64,000 bases of DNA, taken from NCBI RefSeq assembly GCF_000276665.1, contig NW_004955502.1:2584451-2648450 (forward strand), in the 5' to 3' direction. Below, piece after piece: positions 11,292 through 23,050 of the stretch. Numbering within the stretch: the first letter of the stretch is position 1; each line of letters begins with the position of its first letter. This DNA comes from Chinchilla lanigera. Lineage: Eukaryota; Chordata; Mammalia; Rodentia; Chinchillidae. The notes beneath the pieces were generated by a model. The model did no database searches and was not told the DNA's origin. It saw nothing but the letters and a program-made list of their open reading frames with translations. The position numbers and the translations under genes were made by a program.

Positions 11292-13790
11292 ATAAAGGTA
11301 CTTTACTTTTAAAGTGAATTTGGTTCTCTTCTATAAATAAAAAAGAATAAAGACTCTTTCATAAGACCAGGAATATTTTAAAGATGGTCTACTTCTAATA
11401 AAATATCTGACAGTATGGAGCTTGTTTTACCTAACCCAATTATTTGCAGCCCTGCTTACACTAAAACTTCTCCTGCTTTGGATAACAAATTATGCTTACC
11501 TTGTCTATGAGCAGATAAAGGCCAGTTCCCACCAGGGCACCCCAAAAGAAATGTGCCCACATTTCCTAGCATTTGTGAGCCACCAGGCACATACCCCGAG
11601 CACCCTTCCCGTGCCCTGGCCCCCACCCAGCAGAGGCTGCTCACCCAGGAACTGGAACTGAGGCTGAATGAATCAATTCTGTAAGTCTGAATCGTTAAGT
11701 TTAACTCTCCTAAAACTGTATCATTTAACTAGAGTATTAAGAGTACTTGACAAAAATAAAGAAGTAGATATTAATAAAGTCTACAGTCTTCATTTGTATA
11801 TGTTGTTCATATGTCACACCTGGACTCCACCTGACCCACCACTATTCTCACCAAAACTTTCACATATCTTATAGATGTGTGAATTTCTGATCAGATGCTC
11901 TCCTACTGGTATAACTCAGATGCTTCTTGCTAAAAACATGATTTCTTTCAGCCTCCAGCTTCATTTCTACCTATTTCAACCTACTCCCAGGAACTATTGA
12001 CATATGATTTTCATTTTTCCTGTCTAGAAAATTCCACATTTCATAGTTTACATTCTGGACTAAAGTTTTGATAGAATCAAAAAGCATAAGATCCTCTATT
12101 ACAAAAAGTAGAAGGAAATACAACAGATTCACCAAGATTTAGTCTGAATCACTAAAATAAAAATCCCCACGGGAAGTGAAAAGAGTGTTTGGTGCAGCCC
12201 CTTTGTCAGTGGCAGAGTTTTTCCCAAGCTGAGGACAACAAGATGGAAAAAGACAGAGTTTTCAATCTGTTGCAATGGTTTCATTCTATTTCCTTTAGTA
12301 CAGTTGCTCAGAAAGTCAACCCAATGAGAGTGGTTTCTTTCAGACACCGAATGAATTTACAGTGATCATTTCTACATAGTTATTCTGCATACATAAACCA
12401 GACCTTCAACACAGGGCATTCCTGGAATATAACACACATGTTTCTCTATAGAAATAGAACAAAGCCCTGTGCTATAGACACTGGCCTTTCCAAATAATTT
12501 GCTTTGTGAACAAAGGCACTGTCCACTTCCTCAAGAGTAAGAGCTGATGCAGTTGTCAAAGATAAAAGTGAAAGGACACCATAGCAGCAAGCTTCAAATG
12601 TGCTCTGGATACTGAAACAAGGACAGCAGAGGAGATCTGTGACCTTGAGAGTGACAATGAAGTAACGTGCAGCTTGGAAGCCCCCAAGTATAATGTATTC
12701 ACTGACACTTGTTAGTTCAAATGGCCAAGCAGTGGAGCAGAATTAATACCCACAGAACTTGTGGCTGCGCATCAAAATCCATCAAGGTACCAAGACTTAT
12801 GGGCCTTCCAAACCACCCAGGTGAAGGCGGCCCTCTTTACAGCATGCCTCATGAACAGAATACAGATTTGATTTTCCTACCCTTGAGAAAAGTACAAAGC
12901 AGTCACTTTGAGCTAAGACTCCAAATTACAGCTGTGGTTCAACTTAGCTTCCTGTAGGGTAAAACTTGCTGAGTAAGGCCATAGATTTGATTTATCTTTT
13001 CCTTTTAGTGGTGTTTATCAGAATGAAATTGGTCTCTTGTTACCACTCTGAATACATTGGGCTCACTGGATACCTAACTGTACATTTATTCTAACCTCAT
13101 TGTAGCTATCAGGAAATGAATCTGTTAATTAATAGTAGAAACCCAAGAATAAACATAGAGAATAAATGCAACAGGATTAAATTCCTTAGGAATGATACTG
13201 AGCTATTAGTCACAGAACTGCCCTGTTGGCCAGCTAACCCACAAAACAAAATACGCAGGGCTATTTAGTCATGAAAAGTTAGAGAAAAAAAGTATAGCTG
13301 ACTGAATATAGAAATAAATAATTTCTTCATCTCACAGGGCTTCTAAGGTACAACAGAGTACTGTTCTGAATGTAATCAAAATGATTTTGGAAATGAAACA
13401 ATGTCAGTGCTTGGTGACGGCACATTAGGAAAGTATAGTTGCCTCATGAAAAACTAACAGAGCCCTCAGCTTGGACTAATGATGCATGGGAAAAGGCGCT
13501 CCACAAGGTCACCTACTTCAGTGCCACCACAAATCAACATGATGGAACACACCAACGACACCCTTGGTTGTACAAGCCAGCGAAGCCTCCTTGGACTTCA
13601 ACTGGAAATATTTATATAAGAAAAAAAAAACCCACAATTTTGCCTCACACTCCACAGGAGTACTCTTTCAGATTCACCCGGGGATAGATAGTGTTTTTCC
13701 TTCCCTCCCAGAACTAGGACACGCCGCTGTCTCTTTAAAAATGGAAGGGAATAACTGAACCCCACATTTCTTTAAAATAACTCAGTTATG
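11292..13790. other. Apparently single-copy sequence, no gene called
   Basis: This stretch has little recognisable repeat content. Short open frames at 11422-11661, 12129-12347, 12709-12957 and 13439-13687 lack recognisable domains, splice context or composition that would support coding. It may be intronic or intergenic. Confidence 0.4.
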
Positions 13791-13794
13791 CAAC

Positions 13795-13925
13795 CAACAG
13801 TAAGCAAGCACTGCTGGGTATTTGGCAGACCCTGAACTCAGCACTGAAGATCCTAGAAAACCACAACACTTGTTTCATAAAGTTGCTACGCAGTAGGGGA
13901 CAAATTATAATACTACAGTGTGGCC
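13795..13925 (-). mobile_element. Possible L2 3' fragment
   Basis: 'Agcaagcactgctgggtatt' through 'gtaggggacaaattataata' follows the order of the minus-strand L2 3' end (tgccaggcactgtgctagg ... acagacaataaaca). Divergence is high and the call is weak. Confidence 0.4.
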
Positions 13926-14249
13926 ATACAAAAACATGGAAGTCCAAAGTGATTTGTTGCATCTGAAAGGCCAAAAAGAATTCACATACACAGGGATGAG
14001 AGATGCTTCGGCATGATTTTGAAGATTGAGTACGAATTTACCTAGCAGATGAGTCATGAAAGGTGATAGCTGCCTGACAGGGAATAAAGTACCTGCAGCA
14101 AATATCCACAAGCACTCTTGACAAGCATACAGATGGGAATCACAAGCAATGTTCACTCTGCCATCCATAGTAGGTGCCTTTGAAGTCTAGACCCTAAGTA
14201 TTATCAGAGGCCCCTCCCCCAAAAAAATCCCCTATGAGTTATCTATTTT

Positions 14250-15575
14250 CTTTCTCTCTAACTCCTCTGTTCACATTTTCTCTTGAACCCACTTCAAACA
14301 GGGATTTGACTCCACAATTAACTAAAGTAGCTTTGCCAAGGTCACTAATCTTTCTGTCTCTGACTTCAAAGTCAATTTTAAACCCTTACAAATTTGTCTA
14401 CCAACATTTAATAGAATGTTCCACATCCTCTTTCCAGAAACACTTTCTTCTTTAGCTCCAGGGACATCAGGTTCTCTTGGTCCTGCTCCTATCTGAAAGA
14501 GAAACTCTTCGGTCTCCACTGCAAAGTCCTCCCTCGCTTCTGTGCACTCGCGATGTTTAAGACCCCAGGACTTAGTCCTCAGATCTCTTCGAACACTTTT
14601 ATTTCTCCAAAATTCAGACCCCTGGCCCAGATCTCAACCATGAACTCCAAGTTCTTACATCTCATCCTCTATGAAATGTTTCTATTTCTAAGCTGTTGAA
14701 GAATCTCAGCCTTCCGATAACCCCAAGGAAACTTACTCCTCCCCAATCTTTTCTTCCCTGACCTTCTCCATCTCTGTTAAGAATATCTTCTTTTTTCCAC
14801 TGTTAGTGGCAGAAGCCTTAGAGTCATCCACAAGTTCTCGCTTTAACTGACATCCTGCATCCAATGCAAAATGGTTCCTCCTCAAAACACATCTAATGTC
14901 TGACCCCTTCATAGGACCTGTGTAACCAAAACCCTGCTCCAAATCACAGTCGCTTCTCACCTGGAATATTCTAACTGCTCCACAATGGATCTCAATGCTT
15001 CAGGTCTCAAATGCAGAGTGATTGTTGGAGAATTGAAATCAGATCATAGCATTCTGCTGTTCAGATACCTCCAGTGACTTCCCATTCATTAGAACAAAAT
15101 CAACAATTCCCTCCATACTACCATCTCCTGACCACTAAACCCATTTGCTTGTTCCTCGTGGGCTCAGCCACATCCACTTCCCATCCAGTCCTCAAACATG
15201 CACAGCTTGAACCACTTCAGGTCCTTTGCACTCATTCGTCCTCTGCTTCAAAGATTCTTTCTTCAGGGAGCCACACAGCTCCTTCTTGACTTTCTCTTTG
15301 TGCCTACTTAAATGTCACCTTTATAACAAGATCTTCCAGACCTCTCTTATAACAGCAGCTCTCCCCACTTGTTCCAGCATTGCCTACTTTCTGTACTTTA
15401 TTACCAACTGGCATATTGCGTGTACATGTGTGTATCGATGGATTTGCCTGTCTCTCCCGATCAGAATAGAAGCTCTTAAGAGACAGGTCTTGCCTACTGT
15501 GTTCTCTGAGGTACCGCCAGCTCCTAGAATAATGCCCATATTGCAGGAGGCAGCCAATAGCTATTTACTTCCTGA
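14250..15575 (+). mobile_element. LINE-2 (L2) fragment
   Basis: The 3' portion of L2 is visible in order: 'cagatacctccagtgacttc', 'ttcaggtcctttgcactcat', 'gtgcctacttaaatgtcacc', 'agaatagaagctcttaagag', then 'ctcctagaataatgcccat'. A 163-codon frame starting at 15226 falls inside this L2 and is explained by it. The left boundary is uncertain. Confidence 0.75.
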
Positions 15576-15795
15576 CTGCATGAAGGAACACTCAGAAGAG
15601 AGCCAGTGCTTCAGAAGGACAGCAGCAGCAGTTCGCCCAGAGAATGGAACCATGACTACACCATTCCTTTCTTGCTTATGGAAGCAAAGCATACATATGC
15701 ACACCCGGATGGAGTAGATACTAAGAATCTCATGACTGAATGTAAACTCGATCATGTGGAAGGTCCTCACCAGCTTCCTAAAGTTTCCTCACTTG

Positions 15796-15868
15796 GGAGG
15801 GTGATAGAACACTCACCCTGCAGTGCAAAGCCCTGGGTTTGATTCCCAGCACCACAAAAAAGAAAGAA
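15796..15868 (+). mobile_element. Partial ID-type SINE, old subfamily
   Basis: 'Gggtgatagaacactcaccc' followed by GCCCTGGGTTTGATTCCCAG, CACCAC and a short A-rich tail. The 5' body is abbreviated. Confidence 0.7.
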
Positions 15869-16079
15869 ACTCATCTTAAGCCTGGTTATATATTAATACT
15901 TAGACCAGATCCGTATTTGCAATTTCCTTGCCTAGGAGGGTCAACATTCTATTGTCTTTGGAGAAAAATTTATACAAACATTTTTCTAATGAATTTTTGG
16001 AGAAAAATAGATTCTAAAGTTTAAAATGTAGATGTTTTCCTATGAGTGATTCCACCTTAGGTAGTTTATAATCAAACAA

Positions 16080-16606
16080 AACCCTCCCATATGCACACAG
16101 GAGCAATGTACATAAATTGCTTATTGCAGTAATATTTGCAATGAAAGAAACTTGGAAACAATCTAAATCACTACAATGGAAGAGCAGGTAAACACACAAT
16201 GGTACGTTCATTCAGCTGAATGCTAACTGCCTTCAAGCTGGATAGATCTCTAAAGCATTGTTGAGCAGGTTGCAGGATGCATAGCATACAATGCCATTCA
16301 TGGAAGGCTTAAAGCTGTGCAACACCACTTTGCAACACATAATCTATGGAAACACAGGTATGCACAAGTACGAAATGGGTGACACCAAAATCGGTGGAGT
16401 AGCTACCTCTAGACATAGAGGGAAAGGAGGCAAGGAATGAAGGACTCCACGTGTATCTATAATGACTCATTTATTTCTTAAGAAAGAAAGTACATCTGAA
16501 GGAAATGTGTCCAGGTTTTAAAATCTGACAAAGCTTGGTGGTATTTTTATCACGTCCTTCTATTTTCCTGTATGCTTAACATATTTTATAGTAAAAAAAT
16601 TTATAG
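16080..16606 (+). mobile_element. Old L1 3' fragment
   Basis: 'Gaaacttggaaacaatctaa' followed by 'ggaagagcaggtaaac' is the L1 ORF2 C-terminal region. 'Ggtggagtagctacctctag' and the eroded end near 16600 fit an old L1M 3' UTR. Confidence 0.65.
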
Positions 16607-16679
16607 CCCCCAAAGTGGCAGAAAACCAAGTAACAAACCCCTTAACACAGTAAGATATTAATGAGCCTTGATTATATTT

Positions 16680-17180
16680 AAAGGGCATTCCAGGTGGAGA
16701 AGACTATATTTACATAATTGCTTATTTTGGGTAATACTAGTCTTTAGAGTTAAGTCAAGAAGGACCTTACAAGTCATGCTAAGCAGCTGGAATTTTATTC
16801 TGTTTGTAACAGAAGGTCACTGAATTTTAAGGAAAGGAGTAACATGATTTGATTTACATTTTAGTGAGCTCACTCTGGGGGAGCAAGTTTGGGAATAAAG
16901 TGGAGAGCTGCATGCATGGAAATAAGATGAGCAGCTTGGAGACTTTTTTTACAATGATCCTGGAAAGAGATAATGAAGTTCTAGACTTAGTAGCATTGGG
17001 AATGGAAGAAAGTAGACAAATGTGAAAGTGTTTGGAATATAAAATTAATAGGACTCTGATATGCAAAATGCGGGAAAAAGCCCAGGGTGCCTTCAAGGTT
17101 TCTGGCTTGCTGAAGTGGGTGGATATGATGCAGTCACTGGGAGGGGGAACCAGGACGACCACAGAGTTAAGCGTGGTGGG
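16680..17180 (-). mobile_element. LINE-2 fragment
   Basis: On the plus strand the text follows antisense L2: 'aattttattctgtttgtaac', 'ggagtaacatgatttgattt', 'ctcactctgggggagc', 'tgatcctggaaagagataat'. This corresponds to the reverse-transcriptase/3' region of L2 on the minus strand. Confidence 0.7.
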
Positions 17181-17449
17181 GAAGATAAAAAGTTAGTGCA
17201 TACTGGATTCCAGCCTTACGAGAGACGTCCTGAAGAGGATACCCGGGAGACAGATGGACAAGAAGTTTTGTGCCTCTGGGGAAAGTCAGTAAATATTTGT
17301 TGCCCATCAAGGTGTAGAGGGCTGGTAAAGCCATGCTGTAAACAGGGTCTCCCTGGAGAGGCTGGAGCCTCCAGGGAGTCTCGGCCAGCGCAGTGTGGGG
17401 AAGTAACCCACAGAGGTCAGGTCCATGTCTCTGAGCCTGAGAGCTAGAC

Positions 17450-18070
17450 TCCGCAAGCACAATCCCTCCACCCGCCCTGGGATGCAAATACCAGTGACAG
17501 AAACGCCACTTCCTCACCGAGGCGCATCTCTCAGTCTGGGCTTCGCACTTCAAGGGCGGGGTCGTGGCCCGCGGAGAACACCGTTGTCAAGAGAAGACTT
17601 AGGCGGTGAACGTCCAGATCCTCAAGCCCTAAAACTGCCCTGCCTGGGAAAGCACTTTGGTTTCAGGGACCAGAAAAGGCTCCAGTTCCCCTGTAACCGT
17701 CTTCCCTCTTCACAAAAGAAAAGCATTTCCTCACCTGTTCCCACCCATGTTCAGATAGATTTCCCTTTCAGTCCTTCGAAGGGCCAAAGAATTGAAGAAT
17801 CAGTCTCAGCAAAGCGATCTCCAGCCATTAGAACGGGTGATGAACCTCCTGCCCCTTCCCTGCCTTACGTCACCCTTTCCCTGTCCTCACGCTACTCTCA
17901 TGCTAAGGGGCAGTGCGGCTCAGAATCCTGCGTGGCACCCGTCACCGTGGTGACCTCTTCCGATCCCCGCAGTCTGTCTCCCTCTTAATCCGGTGGCCAG
18001 CGCTGCGCAGGCTTGGACCAGCGTCACACTGGTACAGCCCAGAGTCTCCTGGGCCCCCCTCTCCGCTGTC
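17450..18070 (+). promoter_or_regulatory. CpG-rich promoter-like segment
   Basis: This is the only stretch in the window where CpG dinucleotides are dense (gaggcgcatc, gtcgtggcccgcgg, cagcgctgcgcagg). It holds a GC box GGGCGGGG at 17554-17561, a GTCACC-GT-GGTGAC palindrome at 17941-17954, and an NRF1-like GCGCTGCGCAG near 17999-18010. No TATA box is apparent. This fits a TATA-less CpG promoter. I chose plus orientation because of the splice donor at 18141. Transcription is inferred, not shown. Confidence 0.45.
17941..17954. promoter_or_regulatory. Perfect inverted repeat, X-box-like
   Basis: GTCACCGTGGTGAC is two 6-bp arms, GTCACC and GGTGAC, separated by GT. It resembles the RFX-factor X-box (GTNRCC N0-3 RGYAAC) but has G for A near the 3' end, so the match is partial. 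It sits inside the CpG-rich segment. Confidence 0.35.
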
Positions 18071-18140
18071 GCAGGATGCTGGTGGAAGTTGGAGGAGAAG
18101 GTGACACTCCGTGCCAATCCTGAAGCCACGCAGAAGACAG
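18040..18140 (+). other. Candidate first exon ending at splice donor
   Basis: The CpG-rich sequence ends at CAGAAGACAG|GTAAAG (GT at 18141-18142), a good donor. An ATG at about 18076 opens only a 15-codon frame (MLVEVGGEG...) before a stop, so the exon would be mostly 5' UTR or non-coding. The left limit, the transcription start, is a guess. Confidence 0.3.
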
Positions 18141-18565
18141 GTAAAGGCTCCCCCTTTACTCGAGACACAGTCTGAGGGGCGACTCGGGTGTTTGGGGGTC
18201 CGCAGCAGCTTTCTGTTGTTGTGACCCCGTTTCCTGGCTCCCCATCTTCCTCCCTCAGTCACCCGCCACCGTGCTCCCCACATCCAGCCTTTGTCTCAAG
18301 GACCTGTGGGAGGGTGACCCAAGACAAGAGTTGGGATGCTCGGAATTCCCATACTTTAAGGTGGGGCAGAAGCAGTGAAGATAGTTTCACTTAACACGCT
18401 CCTCCTCACCGTTGCGGAACTATTGCCAAGAAGCTGTTGCCCTGGGAGGATACTGAGAAAGCAAAGCGTCAGCGAATGAGAAAGACACAGGCAGCAGCGG
18501 TGCTTTATTTCACCCAGGGGCAAACTCGAGGAAGACTCAGCAGCTGACTCTTCTCTCTGTCCTAG

Positions 18566-18655
18566 AGTACAAACTTGAGCTACGTGGCAGCATATCTAGA
18601 AATCCAGTTGGCTGTGAGACGCAACTTTCCTGCATTTTATAAATGCAAAGCAATG
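18566..18655 (+). other. Candidate second exon
   Basis: A strong pyrimidine tract and acceptor (cttctctctgtcctag|AG) precede a 90-bp open segment ending AAAGCAATG|gtaatc. One frame is open throughout and includes SYVAAYLEIQLAVRRNF. I do not recognise the peptide. It could equally be a chance pairing of splice-like motifs. Confidence 0.22.
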
Positions 18656-18685
18656 GTAATCACCGCTCATTCTTTTATTTATATT

Positions 18686-18880
18686 TTTAGTGCATATTTG
18701 CAGCACATAATGATTATGTTTATCACCGGGAGTTGGTATGTGTTCATAACACATCTCAATTCTTTTTTTTTTTTTTTTTTCATTCCCAACCCCTCCCCTT
18801 TCTCCTACTCCCTTCAATTCTTGGTCCCCTTCCCACTTGTAAGACCTCTATTTTATCTTATCTAGCGCTCAGGTACACAT
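18686..18880 (-). mobile_element. L1 3' UTR fragment
   Basis: The reverse complement shares 'agtgggaaggggac', the purine-rich stretch, 'catgtaccaactcc'-type text and 'tgtgctgcaaatatg' with the L1 tails at 5030-5340 and 51000-51275. A T18 run (about 18763-18780) lies within it. It supplies the pyrimidine-rich sequence directly before the next candidate exon. Confidence 0.7.
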
Positions 18881-18959
18881 ATTGGGGATTTCAAGGACAA
18901 GGTAAAAAAGGTTCTTCAGCCAGTGTTAAGACTTCAAGTAAAAGAAGCACAAGCTGATG
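18866..18959 (+). other. Candidate third exon, coding-like
   Basis: After tattttatcttatctag the segment is open in one frame (THIGDFKDKVKKVLQPVLRL...) and ends GCTGATG|gtaagtgag, a near-consensus donor at 18960. The first ~20 bp may still be L1 3' UTR, so the true acceptor could be the later ctcag. The peptide is lysine-rich and amphipathic; I cannot assign it to a family. Confidence 0.3.
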
Positions 18960-20379
18960 GTAAGTGAGCATGTTATATTATCTTGAATATTTATTCAGAG
19001 GTGGGAGAAACAATGTCATTAACATGTTGGTAAAATGGTATTGAATCCTTATTTGCTTTCTCCCTACATTCCACTCTTCCAGGTGCACTCCCTGGTCCGT
19101 CACTTCTCTCCTGACTTATTCATTCCTACTGTGTTTTATTAGCTTTAGATTAACTTAACAGAAATGGTATTTATTTCATTATAAATAGTTAAAATTCATT
19201 AATTTATATCTTATAGACTGCACACTTATTGGTAGCCCTGACTTTGGTTGTTGTTTTGTTTTTTGCTGGGGTGGTTGTTGCTGTTGTTGTAAATTTCCAC
19301 AAGACTAGGCTGCCTCTTTAAGTAAAATATTTCTCTCTGAATGGAAATAGGACACAATGCTCCCCAAAGCTTCAAATTTAGAAAAATTACTCTGTTAAAT
19401 TAGTATTAATTCCTCCTCCCTCTCTGTTTAATTCTCTCAAAAACGCATAAATAATTATCTTCGAAACTACCAATCTACGTATACTACCACTCAACAGCAT
19501 GACGCTCTGTCTGACTTCCTATCATTCTAAGGTGCTTTGAGATGACTTAGAAAATTACAGGTTACATAACCAATGGGAAACTCCATTCACAGTCAGTGGG
19601 AAAGTCCAGAACTGGACAGTTTCTAATTTGTGGGGTTGCCTTTCGCTCAGTGGTCATGTACCCCTAGCTCCATAGACAAGGTCCCTCTAAGTGAAAGTAC
19701 AACAGGTATTGCCAAGTCCATCTGACAAGACTTATAAGGCTTTCTTGGTAGACTTCCAGAAAACGAGGATACCAATGATTCTAAGGGCCAGATGAAACTC
19801 CTTTGGTAACCTGCCCTTTCCTTATTTTTGCCTTCAATAAAATTAAATGCAGTTATAACAATGGTCAGTAGCTATTTAAATATAATTTTATCCCTGTGAA
19901 TTTGAGTATATAACTTGGAATAATTACTAAGAATCAAATATGATAAAAATTACTCCATTTTACTTACCATGTGTTTCTCATTCAACACTGACTAAAATAG
20001 GAATATAACTAATGCTGAGTTCTATCTCATTCTAGCAATAAGTAAAATATACCTATGCATGACTTCATTAAAAAGTGTCTGCCTCACAAAGCAATGCAGT
20101 TCCTATAAATTCTTAATTTCTAATTTTAATACTTACCAGTAGCCTTAATATTTATATTGATTTAATTACAATGTATTAATTATAACTTACCCTAAAATAG
20201 CCCTTATCTTTGAGAAAAGATTGAATTTTATGTATATACTTTATTGCATAGATTTCTGATAGAACTATGTTAGATTTTTAAGTATAAAATTACATTATAT
20301 AAGGATATAATGCTATGAGAAAACTAGAGTGAAAATACAGTTTCAAGGAGAAAAAGTAAGCACTCTGAAAGCCTGATGC
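18960..20379. other. AT-rich sequence, no gene or repeat recognised
   Basis: If the candidate exons at 18 kb are real, this is intron. I see no convincing exon, RNA or interspersed repeat. Confidence 0.35.
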
Positions 20380-20510
20380 AGGAAGACACAAGTTCAAGCC
20401 CAGCATGGGCAACTTAACAAGACCCTGGCTCCAAAAGAAATTTTTAAATGTTTTTAAAAGTGTTGAGGATATAGCAAAGACCCCTGTGTTCAATCGCTGA
20501 TGCCAAAAAA
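20380..20510 (+). mobile_element. Composite B1+ID (B1-dID-like) SINE, degraded
   Basis: 'Acaagttcaagcccagcatg' and 'acaagaccctggctccaaaa' are the right part of a B1-type unit. It is joined through A-rich DNA to an ID-like end ('gttgaggatatagcaaagac', 'gttcaatcgctgatgcc'). Confidence 0.65.
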
Positions 20511-21984
20511 AGCTAATAATGGACTTATTTTATTTGTTAACTATGTATTTTTTTTAGATGATGGTGAGCATAAAAATCATTGTAATAGATAAATCAAGCT
20601 AATTAACATCTGCTTTACCCACATACTTATTTCTTTTGATGAGAAAACTTAAAATCTGCTGTTAGCTCTTTTCAGGAACACATACATTATTACCTGGCTA
20701 TTATGTTGTTATATAATAGATCTCTTGGACTTATTCTCCCTATCTGAAATTTTCTGTCATGTGACCAACCTCTCCCTAGACCCTCTTTCCCACCCTAGCC
20801 CTTGGGAACTGCCATTCTACTCTGCTTCTATGAAATCAACTTTTAAGATTCTCTGTGCAGTGAGCGCTTTCTGTGTCTTTCTGTGCTTATATCACTTGAT
20901 ACAGTGACCCCCATGTTCACCCATGTTGCTGAAAATGAGAGATTGTTCCCTTTTTTGAGGCTAAATAGTATTTCCTTGTATGCACCACCTTTATACAGTT
21001 ATTCATAGATGTACACTAAGTTGATTCTATACTAGGCTATTGTGAACACTGTTGCAGTGCACATGGGCATGCACAGAGCTCTTTGACACACTGATTTCAT
21101 GTCCTTTGCGTGTATACCCATGGGTGGAATTGCTGGATCATATGGTTGCTCCACTTTTAATTTTTGAGGAAACTCCATACAGAGTTTTCAGTAATGGCTG
21201 CAGAAACTTATATTCCCACCCCATATCCGAGGCTCCCTTTCCCCACATCCTCACCAGTGCTTGCTCTCTAGTTTTTTATGATGATAGCTGTCCCTCGGAA
21301 GGCGAGGTGATAACTTGTTGCAGTTTTGACTTACGTTGCCCTGACAACTAGAGGTGTTGAGCATTTTTTCATAACCCTGTGAGCCATTTGCATGTCTACT
21401 TTTGAAAAATGTCTGTTGGTCCTTCTCCATGAAGGACCAATTGGATCAATTATTTTTGTGTTATTGAGTTAACATCCTCATATATTATGGTTATTAACTC
21501 CTTGTCAACTGTATGTCATAAAATATTTTGACCCTTTGTCTCCTCATAAAGTTGATAATTCATTCCCCTGGATATGTTCAGAAGCTCTTCCGGTTGATGT
21601 AATCCCATTTGTCTGTTTTTGCTTTTGCTGCTTGTGCTTTTGGAGTTATACTTTTAATATTATAAAAACAATGTCATTGCCTGTTTTCTTTTAGTAGTTT
21701 TATAGTTTCAGGCTTTACATTTAAGACTTTAATCCATTTTGAGTTGTTTTTTACAGAACACAGGGTAAATGTCTAATTTCCTTCTTCTGCATGTCTACAG
21801 CCAGTTTTCCTAGTGCCATTTTTTGAAAAGACTGCTTCCCCCCATTGTGCGCTACTGGTAAGCTCTCTTAAAACAAAATGACTGCAAATGCATGGGGTTT
21901 TTTTTCTGTGTTTAGTGGTCTATATGTCTGTTTATTTTCTAGTGTTTTGTTTTGGGAGGTTGTTTGTTTTGTGGTGCATTTTGC

Positions 21985-22218
21985 CTTTTTTTTCTTTTTT
22001 TTCTTTCTTTTTTTTTTTTTTTTTTTTTTTTTGGTAGTTCCAGGAATTGAACTGAGTCTTTGCACTGAGCTACCTCACTAGGTTTTTTATTATTAATTTT
22101 TAATAATGTTTCAGACAGGGTTTACTAAGTTGCTTAGGCTGGGTATGAATTAGGATCCTCCTGCCTAATTCTCCCAGAGTACTGGGAATATAGGCATATG
22201 CCAGCAGTCAGTCCCTGT
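21985..22218 (-). mobile_element. Composite B1+ID SINE
   Basis: A poly(T) run leads into antisense ID ('ccaggaattgaactgagtct', 'gcactgagctacctcac'). This is followed by antisense B1 ('cagacagggtttactaagtt', 'aattctcccagagtactggg', 'tataggcatatgccagcag'). Confidence 0.85.
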
Positions 22219-22427
22219 TATTTTGATTACTATAACTTCATAATATATTTTGAAGACAAAAAGGTGCCTCTTTCTTTTTAAAGTATGATGTTTCCAGGCT
22301 TGTTCTTTTTGCTCCAGCTTTTGTTATAGTGATTTGAGCTTCTTTATTTCTATTTCTGCAAAGAATTCCATTAGTATTTTGATAGATACTGCACTGAATC
22401 TATAGGTCACTTTTGGTAGTATGGATT

Positions 22428-22608
22428 TTTTTTTTGAGATATTGGGAATTGAACCTAGGGTTATCTCACTGAGCTATATCCCCAGCCCTTTGTTTTCACT
22501 TTTTATTATGAGAAAAGTTCTTGCTAAGTTGCTAAATTGTCCAGGCTGGGTATTCTCTTGCCTCAGCCTCCCAGAATTCTAGGATTACAAGTCCCTGCCA
22601 CCATGGCA
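22428..22608 (-). mobile_element. Composite B1+ID SINE
   Basis: Same architecture as the neighbour: poly(T), antisense ID ('gggaattgaacctagggtta', 'gagctatatccccagccc'), then antisense B1 ('gcctcagcctcccagaattc', 'ggattacaagtccctgccac'). Confidence 0.88.
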
Positions 22609-22734
22609 AAGAGTATGGATATTTTAACAATACTAATTCTTTCATTCTGTGAACATGGATATCTTTCCATTTATTTGTATTATTTTCCATTTCTTTCACC
22701 AGTGTTTTATAGTTTTCATTATACAGATTGTGGC

Positions 22735-23050
22735 ACTGTGGAGTGTCAACTTGGTAGGCTTTGGAAACTACCAGAAGATCGGTAGAGCACAATTCTGGAT
22801 GCAGCTGGGTGGGGCCTGTGGCTGCTCCCTGGCCCCTTCCTCTTTGATGTTGGTCCCCTGCTCTGTCTCCTGGCTACTATGAATTAAGCTTTGCTCTGCC
22901 CCATCCTTCTGCCACGGTATTCAGCTGATCATGGACTGAATCTCTTTAAAATATGACCGTCTCCTCCTTTGTATTGTGGATGCTGGGTATTGTGTCAAGC
23001 AATAGGAAAGTGATGGATATAGAAAAATTAGTACCAAAGACCTGGGCACA
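22735..23050 (+). mobile_element. MaLR-type solo LTR
   Basis: 'Gtgtcaacttggtaggcttt' near the start, 'ctctgtctcctggctactat', 'gatcatggactgaatctctt' and 'gcaataggaaagtgatgg' near the end follow the rodent MaLR LTR order (tgtcaactt ... atggactgaaacctct ... cagcaatgagaaag). No internal region follows; L1 sequence resumes by about 23140. Confidence 0.6.

Larger units (their letters stand above)
20540..22735 (-). mobile_element. LINE-1 3' half, interrupted by SINEs
   Basis: The plus-strand text is antisense L1: 'ctattgtgaacactgttgca', 'ggaattgctggatcatatgg', 'gttattaactccttgtcaac', 'ccattttgagttgtttttta', then 'ttactataacttcataatat' and 'cattagtattttgatagata'. Two composite SINEs (21985-22218 and 22428-22608) split it, and a MaLR LTR adjoins its 5' side at 22735. 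Confidence 0.88.

Noticed and set aside
15226..15717. 163-codon plus-strand frame
   Set aside because: It coincides with recognisable L2 3' sequence and has no L2 protein homology in that frame.
17425..17988. 187-codon plus-strand frame, the longest in the window
   Set aside because: It lies in the GC-rich, stop-poor promoter-like segment, shows low-complexity Ser/Pro/Arg composition, has no domain, and overlaps open frames on the other strand. I treat it as a composition effect, although expression data could change that.
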